A DNA stretch of 64,000 nucleotides, taken from NCBI GenBank assembly GCA_015654925.1, contig JAATFX010000124.1, forward strand, positions 1-64,000, given 5' to 3'. The first letter of the stretch is position 1; each line of letters starts with the position of its first letter. Made by a program: the position numbers and the translations under genes. This DNA is from Enterobacterales bacterium. Lineage in GTDB: Bacteria; Pseudomonadota; Gammaproteobacteria; Enterobacterales; Enterobacteriaceae. Under the pieces are notes generated by a model. The model had not been told where the DNA came from. It saw only the letters and a program-made list of their open reading frames with translations, and did not search any database. Of this stretch, positions 8,314-17,323 are shown one piece after another.

Positions 8314-11300
8314 TCACCCATACCAGGCGTACCCCTTGGGCACGCGCGAGAAGCCGACCGCTGACAAGACGTCCGCCGCCGGGCCGGCATTCGCCGGCTT
8401 GCCATCGATATTTTCCAGGGTAAATACCCGGCGGTCCTCGCGCTTGAGCGCGGCCGCCAGCGCGCGGATTCCGGCGCCAAGCCACCCGGCGGCGGCCGCG
8501 TCCCGGCTATCAAAAAAGGTCAGCAGCTGGCGGCCGCTTGGCCCCAGATAGCCGGCCAGCCTGCCGTTGCAAATGATCACCATGGCGCCGCCGCGCCGCG
8601 CCGGGTGAATGCCTGAACGATGGGCGGGCCAGGGCAGCAGCCAACCGAAGGGATTGGCCGGGTCATAGGCTGCCAAGGCCACCGCCGCCGGTTCGCCGGG
8701 CGGCGCCTGCGCCAACTCGCGCAGACGTTCGATACAGTCCCTATCGGCAAACTGCGCGGCGCCCAACCCGGTGATGAACCGCCCGCGCAGCACGCGGCCC
8801 GCCTCTTCCATCCTCCGTAGCACCGGTTGCAGCGCGGGAAAGCCCCCCGGCACCTGTTCCGCCACGGCCACGCCGCGGCTGATTGCGCCATAGCGGTCGA
8901 AGAGATTCTCCACCAGGGTCAGCGTCCTGACGGTATCATTGACCGGCTCGCCGGCCAGCAATGACCAGCGGCCGGCCAGGGCCGCATCGCCGAACCGGGC
9001 ATTCCTCGCCGCCGCCGGTTTGCCCGGCTGCCATACCGGCACCCACCCCACCACCTGGCGCCGGTGCCGCGGCGAGCGGGCCGGGCGCGCGCGCGCGGAC
9101 GGGCGTGAACCGATCAGCGCGCGCAGCGGCGACCAGGTGTCGCTGGTGACGCGGCCTTGCCAGGCCAGGTCCCACAATGCTTCGGCAACCGCGGCAGGCG
9201 TTGCCTCCTCGGCCAGTCCCGGTTCGGCCGTTCCTTGTTCGGGGTCATTGAACAGCCGCGCCTGGGCGAGCGGCGCCAACTGACGGGCAAAATAGGCGCC
9301 GCCGTCCGCCAGCACATCAAGAATGGCTTGCTGCAACGCGGACGGCGCGCCGGCGCCATCGTCCGCCGGCGGCAGCGTTTCGCCGGCGTTGTCGCGCAGA
9401 TGCAGGGAGACCAGTCCATCGTCGTCGCCCAGCGCGCCATGACCGGCCCAGAGCACTTCGCCGGTGGCCATCAGTTCATCCAACATGGCCGGCCGGTAGT
9501 CATGCACCCTGGCGGGCAAAATCTGCCGTTCCCACAGCGAAGCCGGCAAAGCCACTCCCGCCAGTTGCTCGATCGCCCGCGCCACGCCCTCGATACCGTC
9601 AAAGGCGCCCTGCCCCGCGGCCAGATCTTGACCCGCCGCCGACGCGGCGGCGTCGGTCAGCAAGCCCTGGCGCTCCAGCACCAGCCGCACGAAGGCCTGC
9701 TGGGATACCGGCCGGGTCGCCTCGCGCGCCGCCTGCAGAGAGCGCGCCCGCAAACGGCGGAATACCTCATCCCCTACCCACTGGCGTTGGCTGCCTGCCC
9801 CCGCGACATTGCAGGGCAAAATCCGGCCCCGATCGCGCAGGCGCTCCAATTGCTCGTTGACCACGGCCACGCCCAACCCAAAGCGCATTGCCGCCTGCGC
9901 CGCGGTAAAAGGGGCATGGGTGCGGGCATAGCGGCTGAGCAATTCGCCCAAGGGCGCGTCGGCCGATTGCAGAAATGCCTCCGGAATGCCTGGGGGCAAC
10001 TTTACGCCCAGCGCGTCGCGCAAACGGGCGGCATCTTCTATGCCGGCCCAGCGGGACTCCCCAGCGATACGCACGGGAATAATCCGCCGGGCCGCCTCCA
10101 ATTGCGCCAGATAATCGCCGGGGTCGTCGCCGGCCAGGCGCGCCGCAATCTCCGGGCGCGATAAAGGGCCCAGTTCACGCAATAGATCAACCAGCCCTTC
10201 CGCGCCCTTCACCTGGCGATCCGCGGCGGTGCGCTGCAATTCCCGCCCGACCTGTTCCACCACCCCGGGATCGAGCAATTCGCCCAGTTCCACTTGCCCC
10301 AACAGCTCGCCGAGCAAGCCGCTGTCCAGCGATAATACGGACGCCCGGTGTTCGGCCAGCGGCACATCGCCCTGATACATAAACTCGATCACATAGCCAA
10401 ACAGCAAATTGGCCGCAAACGGCGAAGGAAGTTCGGTGGTGACCTCCAGCAATCGCACCGCGCCGTCATGCAGCCGCTGCATAAGTGCCTGCAGGGCGGT
10501 GAGGTCGTACACGTCCTGCAAACACTCCCTGGCGGTTTCGATTATCAGCGGGAAATCGTCATGCTCCCGGGCAATCTCCAGCAGTTGGCCGGCGCGCAGC
10601 CGCTGCTGCCACAGCGGCGAACGCTTGCCGGGGCGGCGGCGGGGCAGCAGCAACGCGCGCGCCGCGCATTCGCGAAAGTGGGCGACAAACAGCGCCGATT
10701 GCCCTACCGCATCGGTAACGATTTGCAGCAGCGCGTGCGGGTCGAAAACAAACAGTTCCGCGCCGGGAAGGCGGCCCAGGCTGTCCGGTATGCGAATGAT
10801 GATGCCGTCATCGCTGGCGACCACGGCGGGGTCGATTTTTAAACGCCGGCGAATTCGCGCGGCGATCGCCAGCCCCCAGGGAGCATGCACGCGCTGGCCA
10901 TACGGCGAATGCAGCATCACCCGCCAGTCGCCGCTCTCATCGCGACAACGTTCGATCACCAAGGTTTGGTCGGTGGGCATCACCCCGGTGGCCTCCCGCT
11001 GCTCCGCCACCAATTCCACCAGATTATTGATGGCGTAATCATCCAACCCGGCGGCCGCGAGACGCGCCGTCAGGGGACCGTTTTCATTTAGCGGATAACG
11101 CGGGTCCGCCGTCGCCGCCTCCACTTCGCGCAGGAAAACGCCGATGGCCTCCCCCAATTCAGCCGGACGGCCCGCATTGTCCCCATGCCAAAACGGCAGC
11201 CGGGCGGAACGTCCCGGCGCCGGGATCACCACCACCCGATCGTGGGTAATCTGCTGGATGCGCCAGGAGGTGGCGCCCAGCGTAATGACGTCGTTGACCC

Positions 11301-13044
11301 GCGACTCGTACACCATCTCCTCGTCGAGTTCGCCGACCCGGCGCGCGCCTTTCTGTTCCTCGCCTTCCGGCAAGACTACCGTAAACATGCCGCGATCCGG
11401 AATCGTGCCGCCGCTGGTAACCGCCAATTGCTGCGCCCCGGGGCGGGCGGTGAGCGAACCGCTCGCCCGATCCCAGACCAGGCGCGGGCGAAATTCGCCG
11501 AACGCCTCCGACGGGTAGCGGCCGGCCAGCATATCCAGGGTGGCGTCGAACGCGCTGCGCGGCAACGCGCGAAACGGGTCCGCGCGCCTCACCATCGCAT
11601 ACCAGTCTTCAATATTAAGCGGTTCCATGGCCACCGCGGCCACGGTGTGCTGCGCCAACACATCGAGCGGATTGCGCGGCGGCGCCACCGCTTCCAGGCG
11701 CCCGGCCAGCATGCGCTCCACCGTCACGGTGGCGTCGATTAAATCGCGCCGGGTGCGCGGATAAAACACGCCGGAGGAGACGCCGCCGACCTGATGGCCG
11801 GCGCGCCCCACCCGCTGCAGCGCGCTCGCCACCGAGGGCGGCACGCCGACCTGGATCACCTGATCCACCAGCCCCATGTCGATGCCGAGTTCCAGGCTGG
11901 AAGTGGCGACCACGCAGCGCAGTTCGCCGGCTTTGAGCGCGGTTTCAATTTCCGCCCGCCGCTCCTTGGACACCGAGCCATGATGCGAGCGGGCGATAGC
12001 CGGCGGTTCCCCGGCGGCGCGCTTGCCGGTGCCGCCCGAGTTGGACAGGTAATGCGGGTCGGGTTCCGCCGGCAGGGAGGACATGGCGTAGCGTTCGGCA
12101 TAGCCTTCATTGAGGCGCGCCGTCAGCTTTTCCGACAGCCCGCGGGAATTGGTAAACACGATGGTGGAGCGGCAGGTGAGGATCTGCTCAAGGATGCTGG
12201 CCTCCACATGCGGCCAAATCGATCCCGCGCGCCCGGAGGCTTTCATCTCCGGGGACGCATCGCCGCGCGGCGGTATATCGGTCATATCCGCCACCGGCAC
12301 CACTATCTTCACCGCCAGGGGCCGGCTCGACGGCGGGTTGACCACCGTCACCGCGAGCGCGCCGCCCAGGAAACGGGCCACGCGCTCCACCGGGCGCACC
12401 GTCGCCGACAAGCCGATCCGCTGCGCCGGCGCGGGCAGCAAGGCGTCCAGCCGCTCCAGGCTCAGCGCCAGATGCGAACCGCGCTTGGCGCCGGCCACCG
12501 CATGGATCTCATCGATAATCACCGTGGTTACGCCGCGCAAGGTTTCGCGCGCCTTGGACGTCAACATCAGATACAGCGACTCGGGGGTGGTGATCAGAAT
12601 ATCCGGCGGCCGCCGCAGCAGGCTGGCGCGTTCGGCGGCCGGCGTGTCGCCGGTGCGCATGCCCACGGTCAGTTCCACGCCAGGATCGCCGCGCTGCCGG
12701 CGCCTGGCGCTGACGCCATCGAGGGGTATGCCCAAGTTGCGCCGCACATCGGCCCCCAGCGCCTTGATGGGCGAGATATAAACCACCCGGGTGGCGGTTT
12801 GGCGCGCGCGGTCGGGTTCGCGTTCGCGCTCCTGAAACAGCCGGTCGATGGCGTGCAAAAAGGCCGCCAGCGTCTTGCCCGAACCGGTGGGCGCGATCAC
12901 CAGGGTGCAGTCGCCGGCGCCAATCGCCGCCCAGGCGGCCTGTTGCGCGGGCGTCGGCGCGGCGAACGTCGAGGCGAACCAGTCCCGGGTGGCGGGATGG
13001 AACCGGCTTAGGGCATGGGGGGGAGTCCGTTCTGGCTTGAACAT
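8314..13044 (-). CDS. lhr: Large ATP-dependent helicase Lhr
   Basis: Superfamily 2 DNA helicase of 1576 aa (E. coli Lhr is about 1540). Walker A is APTGSGKTLAAF, the Walker B box is VIIDEIHAVAGAKRG, motif III is GLSATVRPVERV, and motif VI is QRVGRAGHQVGG. These are followed by the Lhr-core winged-helix and beta-barrel region, then the long C-terminal extension found in the full-length enterobacterial form. In family members it translocates on single-stranded DNA and unwinds RNA:DNA or branched DNA; a role for the C-terminal part in uracil removal has been proposed for E. coli. It stands alone, ending at an intrinsic terminator, with 260 bases before it that must hold its promoter. Nothing looks truncated. 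Confidence 0.95.
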   Translation of the reverse strand: MFKPERTPPHALSRFHPATRDWFASTFAAPTPAQQAAWAAIGAGDCTLVIAPTGSGKTLAAFLHAIDRLFQEREREPDRARQTATRVVYISPIKALGADVRRNLGIPLDGVSARRRQRGDPGVELTVGMRTGDTPAAERASLLRRPPDILITTPESLYLMLTSKARETLRGVTTVIIDEIHAVAGAKRGSHLALSLERLDALLPAPAQRIGLSATVRPVERVARFLGGALAVTVVNPPSSRPLAVKIVVPVADMTDIPPRGDASPEMKASGRAGSIWPHVEASILEQILTCRSTIVFTNSRGLSEKLTARLNEGYAERYAMSSLPAEPDPHYLSNSGGTGKRAAGEPPAIARSHHGSVSKERRAEIETALKAGELRCVVATSSLELGIDMGLVDQVIQVGVPPSVASALQRVGRAGHQVGGVSSGVFYPRTRRDLIDATVTVERMLAGRLEAVAPPRNPLDVLAQHTVAAVAMEPLNIEDWYAMVRRADPFRALPRSAFDATLDMLAGRYPSEAFGEFRPRLVWDRASGSLTARPGAQQLAVTSGGTIPDRGMFTVVLPEGEEQKGARRVGELDEEMVYESRVNDVITLGATSWRIQQITHDRVVVIPAPGRSARLPFWHGDNAGRPAELGEAIGVFLREVEAATADPRYPLNENGPLTARLAAAGLDDYAINNLVELVAEQREATGVMPTDQTLVIERCRDESGDWRVMLHSPYGQRVHAPWGLAIAARIRRRLKIDPAVVASDDGIIIRIPDSLGRLPGAELFVFDPHALLQIVTDAVGQSALFVAHFRECAARALLLPRRRPGKRSPLWQQRLRAGQLLEIAREHDDFPLIIETARECLQDVYDLTALQALMQRLHDGAVRLLEVTTELPSPFAANLLFGYVIEFMYQGDVPLAEHRASVLSLDSGLLGELLGQVELGELLDPGVVEQVGRELQRTAADRQVKGAEGLVDLLRELGPLSRPEIAARLAGDDPGDYLAQLEAARRIIPVRIAGESRWAGIEDAARLRDALGVKLPPGIPEAFLQSADAPLGELLSRYARTHAPFTAAQAAMRFGLGVAVVNEQLERLRDRGRILPCNVAGAGSQRQWVGDEVFRRLRARSLQAAREATRPVSQQAFVRLVLERQGLLTDAAASAAGQDLAAGQGAFDGIEGVARAIEQLAGVALPASLWERQILPARVHDYRPAMLDELMATGEVLWAGHGALGDDDGLVSLHLRDNAGETLPPADDGAGAPSALQQAILDVLADGGAYFARQLAPLAQARLFNDPEQGTAEPGLAEEATPAAVAEALWDLAWQGRVTSDTWSPLRALIGSRPSARARPARSPRHRRQVVGWVPVWQPGKPAAARNARFGDAALAGRWSLLAGEPVNDTVRTLTLVENLFDRYGAISRGVAVAEQVPGGFPALQPVLRRMEEAGRVLRGRFITGLGAAQFADRDCIERLRELAQAPPGEPAAVALAAYDPANPFGWLLPWPAHRSGIHPARRGGAMVIICNGRLAGYLGPSGRQLLTFFDSRDAAAAGWLGAGIRALAAALKREDRRVFTLENIDGKPANAGPAADVLSAVGFSRVPKGYAWYG

Positions 13045-13304
13045 TGCCGGTTAACGTCCGAAGGCGCGGTATCGAACCAGCGCCGTGGGGCGGCGCGCGG
13101 CCGGCGTCCCATTTCCCAACGGGGAAAAAGCGATTTTATTCATGGCGAGGCGATCCTTTTAGGTCCGGACGGCTGGCAGGCAGCGGTTGATGCCGGCACA
13201 CACGTAATAACAGCTTAGCAGATTGCCGCCATGGCGTTTTGCGCGCCGCCGACCGCCGCGGACCCGTGGGGATGCGCCGCCAGCTTAAATACCGGGGCGT
13301 TTTT
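13045..13304. other. Gap between the rhodanese and lhr genes
   Basis: No convincing gene in 260 bases. It must contain the lhr promoter. A 30-codon minus-strand reading frame ends just before lhr but lacks a supporting feature. A T-run at 13302-13308 overlaps the rhodanese stop region. Confidence 0.4.
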
Positions 13305-14903
13305 TTATTCGATCACCGAAAATCCGTGGGTGCCGTCCTGCGCCAATTGCGCCACCAGGCCGTACTCCCACTCCAAATAGGCCTGCATGACCTGCGCCGG
13401 CACATCGGTGCCTTCATACGGGCGGCGATAGCGGTCGATACGCGGCGACAGCAGTTGGGTTTCGCCTTGCTCCAGCGGCAGATTCGCCGCCCGCCAGGCG
13501 GCGTTGCCCCCGTCCAGCACATAAACCGGCTTGCCGGTCAGCCGTTCCAGTTCCTCCACCGCATAGGCCGCCAGCAGGCTGGTGCCGCAGGTGACCACAT
13601 AGCGTTGCGCGGACGGCAAGGCATCCGCCGCGGCCAGCTTATCCAGCTGCGCGCGCAATAACCAGCTGGCGCCGGGGATATGGCCGGCGACGTAATTGGC
13701 GCTGCCGGTAACATCGAGCACCGCGGTGCCGGCCTCCCGCAGCCAACCGGCCAGGAGAGCGGCGTCCACCCGCCGCTGCGGCGGCACGGCGGGCAGCGGC
13801 GGCGACCATGCGCCCCGCTCGCTAAAATCGCCGGCGGCCAGCCCGTCCAGCACCCAAACCTGCCAGTTCATCTGCGCCAGCCAGGACGCGGTCATATCGG
13901 CGCGCGCCTGCAGGTCGTCCACCAGCACGATGCGCGCGCCGCGCACGCTGGCGTAATGATCGGTCTCCTGCACCAGCTGGCCGCCGGGCGCCGGCCGGGC
14001 GCCGGGCAGATGGCCGGCGGCATATTCCTCCGGGGAGCGCACATCAAACACATACGTGGTGCGCTCGCTATCGGCCCGCCACTGCGCCAGATCCTCCATG
14101 CCGGCCCGTTTAACCCCGGCGCGATCGGCGACCCGGCGGGCATCCTGGCCGGCCAGGCGGCGAATATCGGCGCCCGGCTGCCCATAGCGGCGCTGCTGGC
14201 CCTGTTCCAGGTCATAACCGGCCAACGTCCAGCCGATAGTGCCGTTGCGCAGGGCGAAAACCGGATTGGCGATGCCCGCATTCACCAGCGACTGGGCGCC
14301 GATGATGCTGCGGGTGCGCCCGGCGCAGTTGACGATCACCCGGGTTGACGGCGCGGGAGCCAGATCCCGCACCCGCAATACCAGCTCCGCCCCCGGCACG
14401 CTGATGCTGCCGGGGATATTCATGGTCTGGTACTCATCAAAGCGGCGCACATCCAGCACCACCGCATCCGCCTGCCGATCCAGCAATTCTTTCACCTGTT
14501 CCGCCGCCAGCGAAGGGGTATGGCGCTGGTGCTCCACCCATTCGCCGAAAGACTTGCTGGGGGAATTCACATCAATGAACAGTACGCCGCCCGCCGACCG
14601 CCAGCCGGCAAGGTCATCTTCCAGCAGCGCCACATCGGTATATCCCAGAGCCAGCAGACGCTGCGCGGCCCTGGCGGCCAGCCCCGCGGCGTTATCATAC
14701 AATGTCACCGGGGTATCCGGCCGCGGGATGCGCGCCAAAACCTCGATTTCCAGTTTCGATAAAGGAATATTCACGGCGAACAGCGGATGGCCTTCGGCAT
14801 AGAGGGCCTCTTCGCGGACATCCACCAGCGCCATTTCCCGCCCGTCCAGCAGGGCCTGGCGGATCGCCCCCGCCCCGCGCCGCGTTATTGCTCGATTAGC
14901 CAT
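13305..14903 (-). CDS. Multidomain rhodanese-related sulfurtransferase
   Basis: A 532-aa protein made of four rhodanese repeats. Repeats begin near MALVDVREEALYAEGHP (residue 23), AVVLDVRRFDEYQTMNIPG, YVFDVRSPEEYAAGHLPG and TAVLDVTGSANYVAGHIPG. Only repeats two (NCAGRTRS) and four (TCGTSLLA) keep a cysteine in the active loop; repeats one and three look non-catalytic. Such proteins transfer sulfane sulfur and often lie next to cysteine dioxygenase genes. The start at 14903 overlaps the stop of the ruined cysteine dioxygenase gene by eight bases (ATGGCTAA). A longer in-frame reading to 15206 is just a readthrough of that pseudogene. Its partner is destroyed here, so its present role in cysteine sulfur metabolism is uncertain. 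Confidence 0.85.
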   Translation of the reverse strand: MANRAITRRGAGAIRQALLDGREMALVDVREEALYAEGHPLFAVNIPLSKLEIEVLARIPRPDTPVTLYDNAAGLAARAAQRLLALGYTDVALLEDDLAGWRSAGGVLFIDVNSPSKSFGEWVEHQRHTPSLAAEQVKELLDRQADAVVLDVRRFDEYQTMNIPGSISVPGAELVLRVRDLAPAPSTRVIVNCAGRTRSIIGAQSLVNAGIANPVFALRNGTIGWTLAGYDLEQGQQRRYGQPGADIRRLAGQDARRVADRAGVKRAGMEDLAQWRADSERTTYVFDVRSPEEYAAGHLPGARPAPGGQLVQETDHYASVRGARIVLVDDLQARADMTASWLAQMNWQVWVLDGLAAGDFSERGAWSPPLPAVPPQRRVDAALLAGWLREAGTAVLDVTGSANYVAGHIPGASWLLRAQLDKLAAADALPSAQRYVVTCGTSLLAAYAVEELERLTGKPVYVLDGGNAAWRAANLPLEQGETQLLSPRIDRYRRPYEGTDVPAQVMQAYLEWEYGLVAQLAQDGTHGFSVIE

Positions 14904-15213
14904 GGTGCGACAAATCCCAAATGTTAGGTAACAAGGTATTGAAGTAGCCGGAAATAAACCGCTTTTCGCTGCCGTCCGGTTGATAGGCGGCGCGCCGCCC
15001 CCCGGACAAACTGGCCACCGAGAAGCGCTGGCGCGAATCGGCATGGAGTCAATACTGCTGATAATGCTGCGGGTGCGGTTGGGCAAAGGCACCGTCCAGC
15101 AGTCGTCATGGCAGACCAGCCCGGCCAGCAAGGGCTTGCCCTGGCGCAGGATAACGGCCTCTCCCCGCTGTTCATCCAGTGCGGCCGCCAACTGCCCGAT
15201 AAGCAAGCCTGCG
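14896..15213 (-). pseudogene. Remnant of a cysteine dioxygenase gene (frameshift, stop, deletion)
   Basis: Read on the minus strand, one frame gives KPLLAGLVCHDD. After a small deletion near 15096 the reading shifts to another frame giving AFAQPHPQHYQQY, an in-frame TGA at 15051-15049, then LHADSRQRFSVAS. The text then jumps to YQPDGSEKRFISGYFNT and LPNIWDLS before TAA at 14896. As I recall bacterial cysteine dioxygenases, these pieces are the N-terminal third and the extreme C-terminus; the cupin core with the iron ligands is missing. The last eight bases overlap the rhodanese start, the coupling expected of an old operon. The true N-terminus may also be lost against the aldolase gene. It cannot make active enzyme. 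Confidence 0.8.
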
Positions 15214-15216
15214 ATC

Positions 15217-16134
15217 TCAGGAGCTAAAGTGATATTTTTCGGCCAGGCCCAGTTCTTTGACGATGCGCACCCCTTTTTGCAGGGCTTCTCCCTGCAAATC
15301 CTGCAGCGGCCGGCGCAAACTGCCCCCCGGCAGGCCGATGGCGTTCATTAATGATTTGACCGCCACCGGATTGATCGCCGAATAGGTATAATGCAGCAAC
15401 GGCAACAGGTGCTGGTACGCTGTGCGGAAACGCGCGCCATCTTCGCCGGAACGCCACGGGCGCGAAATCTCGGCCAGCTCGGCCGGCGCGATATTGCCGG
15501 TCATATTGGCGGTGCCGTGTCCGCCCAGCGCCATGGTCGGCACCACCAGTCCCAGGTTGGGCGAGTCGCAGCACATCACCGCCACATCGGGGTTGCCGGC
15601 CAGCACCTGCGCCACCTGGCCGACGCGGGTCGTGGACTCTTTATGCACGATATAATTGGGATGTTTGAAAATACGCAGCAGCGAGTCCCAATGCAGATCG
15701 GTTTTTACCCGCGGCGGATTGTTATAAATGCCCAGGGGCAAATCCGTCGCATCGGCGATCTCCAGGAAATAACGCTCGATATCGTTTTCGCTGGCGCAAA
15801 TGTAGGCCGGCGCGGCCAGGATGGCGCCGTCGGCGCCGTTATCCTGGGCATAACGCACATAGTCGATACTGGTATCGGTATTATTGCCGGTACAGCCGTA
15901 GAATAATTTCATCTTGCCGGTTTTAAACTGCGCCGTGCGGCGGATGATCTCTTTTCGCTCATCGGCCGACAGCATGGAGACTTCGCCGGTGGACCCCATA
16001 ATCAGCACCGCCGCCGTGCCATGGCTCTCCTGGAACGCCAATAAGGTGCGGAATGCCTCGAAATCAATACTGCCGTCGGCATTGAATGGCGTAATCAGCG
16101 CCACAAAAGACCCTTCTATTTTCTGAATGCCCAT
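15217..16134 (-). CDS. DapA/NanA-family aldolase or dehydratase
   Basis: A 305-aa class I aldolase of the dihydrodipicolinate synthase / N-acetylneuraminate lyase family. Visible signatures are GSTGEVSMLSADE (pyruvate-carboxylate binding loop), the tyrosine in YNNPPRVKTDL, and the Schiff-base lysine in VHKESTTR. It is probably not the biosynthetic DapA, given its catabolic context. The same family includes the deaminase of trans-4-hydroxyproline breakdown (LhpC type), which is suggestive because a D-hydroxyproline dehydrogenase-like trio is encoded 4 kb away. It lies between a TetR gene and the cysteine dioxygenase remnant, all on the minus strand. The substrate remains open. Confidence 0.85.
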   Translation of the reverse strand: MGIQKIEGSFVALITPFNADGSIDFEAFRTLLAFQESHGTAAVLIMGSTGEVSMLSADERKEIIRRTAQFKTGKMKLFYGCTGNNTDTSIDYVRYAQDNGADGAILAAPAYICASENDIERYFLEIADATDLPLGIYNNPPRVKTDLHWDSLLRIFKHPNYIVHKESTTRVGQVAQVLAGNPDVAVMCCDSPNLGLVVPTMALGGHGTANMTGNIAPAELAEISRPWRSGEDGARFRTAYQHLLPLLHYTYSAINPVAVKSLMNAIGLPGGSLRRPLQDLQGEALQKGVRIVKELGLAEKYHFSS

Positions 16135-16204
16135 GTCGTACTTTCACCTCTAGCCGTCATGATTAAAGCCGGTGGGCCAATGCGCCCCGGCCGCGTATCC
16201 GTCT

Positions 16205-16864
16205 CTAGCGCAATGGCGCCGGCGCAGCAAAGCCCGCCGCGACAAAACGCAGTAAGTTGTCCAATACTTCTTCATCGTCATGGCTGTTGCACAAACCATG
16301 GGACATAATGGCCAGCCGCCCGGACAGGGGATCGGAGTCCGCCAGCACGTGCATGGCGGCGCCGCGGGCGAACTCATAGCGCCAGATGATTTCCGCGCGG
16401 GAAAGCCGCGGCGCCGCGCGGGCGAAAGCGGCGAAAAAACGTTCAGCCACATAATCGAACTTATCCGCCACCATGGCGGTTATCGTCGCCTGCGGCGAGG
16501 CGCGCAAATGCTGTAATAAACGTACGGCAATCCGGCCGCCGTCGGGCGAACGCGCCGATTCAACCAGCGGGCGCAATAGCGCGTTGAGTATGGCCTCCAG
16601 CGGCGGCGCGCGATCGGCATAGCGCGCGTCAAGCTCGTCGAGCAATGCGATACGGGCGTTATTCAGGGGATCCAACACCTTGTTGAGCACTTCGCGCAGC
16701 AATCCGTCCTTTGAGCCGAAATAATAATTTACGGCAGCTATATTTACCTTGGTCGTTTCGGTAATTTCCCGGATGGTGGTCAATTCATTGCCTTTGGTGG
16801 CAAAAATATTGACAGCTTCCGCGAGAATACGTTGTTTAACGTCCGAGTCTTTAATTTCCGCCAC
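16205..16864 (-). CDS. TetR-family transcriptional regulator
   Basis: A 219-aa regulator with an N-terminal TetR helix-turn-helix (ILAEAVNIFATKGNELTTIREI, ending VNYYFGSKDGLLREVL). The C-terminal ligand domain resembles the CecR/YbiH-like group. It is divergent from the amino acid importer and dehydrogenase operon starting at 17324. The 459-base spacer holds two perfect 18-base palindromes suited to a TetR dimer. It therefore likely represses that operon, itself, and perhaps the aldolase gene after it. Confidence 0.9.
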   Translation of the reverse strand: MAEIKDSDVKQRILAEAVNIFATKGNELTTIREITETTKVNIAAVNYYFGSKDGLLREVLNKVLDPLNNARIALLDELDARYADRAPPLEAILNALLRPLVESARSPDGGRIAVRLLQHLRASPQATITAMVADKFDYVAERFFAAFARAAPRLSRAEIIWRYEFARGAAMHVLADSDPLSGRLAIMSHGLCNSHDDEEVLDNLLRFVAAGFAAPAPLR

Positions 16865-16946
16865 GCGTTATCTCCCTGATTCTATTTTTTGCCTTAGCCA
16901 TAACGTCATTAATCGCGTCCCGGGCTTTAACCGGCATACCGCCATT

Positions 16947-16972
16947 ATATCTGTACCGTGATATCTGTACCG
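16947..16972. repeat. Tandem 14-base direct repeat in the TetR/importer intergenic region
   Basis: ATATCTGTACCG occurs at 16947-16958 and again at 16961-16972, a 14-base period. It lies close to the TetR gene start. It may be a regulator-binding element or a replication-slippage product; nothing in the sequence decides. Confidence 0.5.
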
Positions 16973-17013
16973 AGAAAGCCATATCACCAACCTGACACGG
17001 GATAGTAATACGA

Positions 17014-17031
17014 TTCAAACATCCGTTTGAA
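17014..17031. promoter_or_regulatory. Candidate TetR operator 1
   Basis: Perfect 18-base inverted repeat with arms TTCAAAC and GTTTGAA around ATCC. Length and symmetry are typical of TetR-family operators. It lies in the spacer between the divergent TetR and binding-protein genes. Confidence 0.6.
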
Positions 17032-17037
17032 ATGATT

Positions 17038-17061
17038 TTTTTAACTTTGCTAAGTTAAAAA
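17038..17061. promoter_or_regulatory. Candidate TetR operator 2
   Basis: Inverted repeat with 10-base arms TTTTTAACTT and AAGTTAAAAA around TGCT. Its centre is 27 bases from operator 1. Either palindrome, or both, could be the regulator's target. Confidence 0.5.
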
Positions 17062-17323
17062 TGATGTAAGCTTTTCCATTCTGCCCGCATGACACAATCC
17101 GGCTTCACCGCCTCCAATCAATCCATTGAATAATAATAATTTATATTAAATCTTATGCCATGGCCTATCCCTTCGAGGCGCGACTAATCCTGGACTTTGC
17201 CGGCCATCAAGCTCCGGCGTATTGACAACCGCCATTTTAAAAATCTATTTTAAAGGCACGTTTTAAATATTATTTATGTTAACACCCTTCCCTAACGCCG
17301 CTTGGTAACGAGGTTGAAAATCG

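Noticed and set aside
11794-13011. 405-codon plus-strand frame opposite lhr
   Set aside because: The composition is dominated by Arg, His, Gly and Ala, as in antisense frames of GC-rich genes, and the helicase motifs are on the other strand.
13063-13152. 30-codon minus-strand reading frame before lhr, with AGGA upstream
   Set aside because: Basic, low-complexity text with no family; short frames like this are expected by chance in GC-rich DNA.
14904-15206. N-terminal 101-codon extension of the rhodanese
   Set aside because: It is readthrough of the broken cysteine dioxygenase gene; the true start overlaps that gene's old stop.
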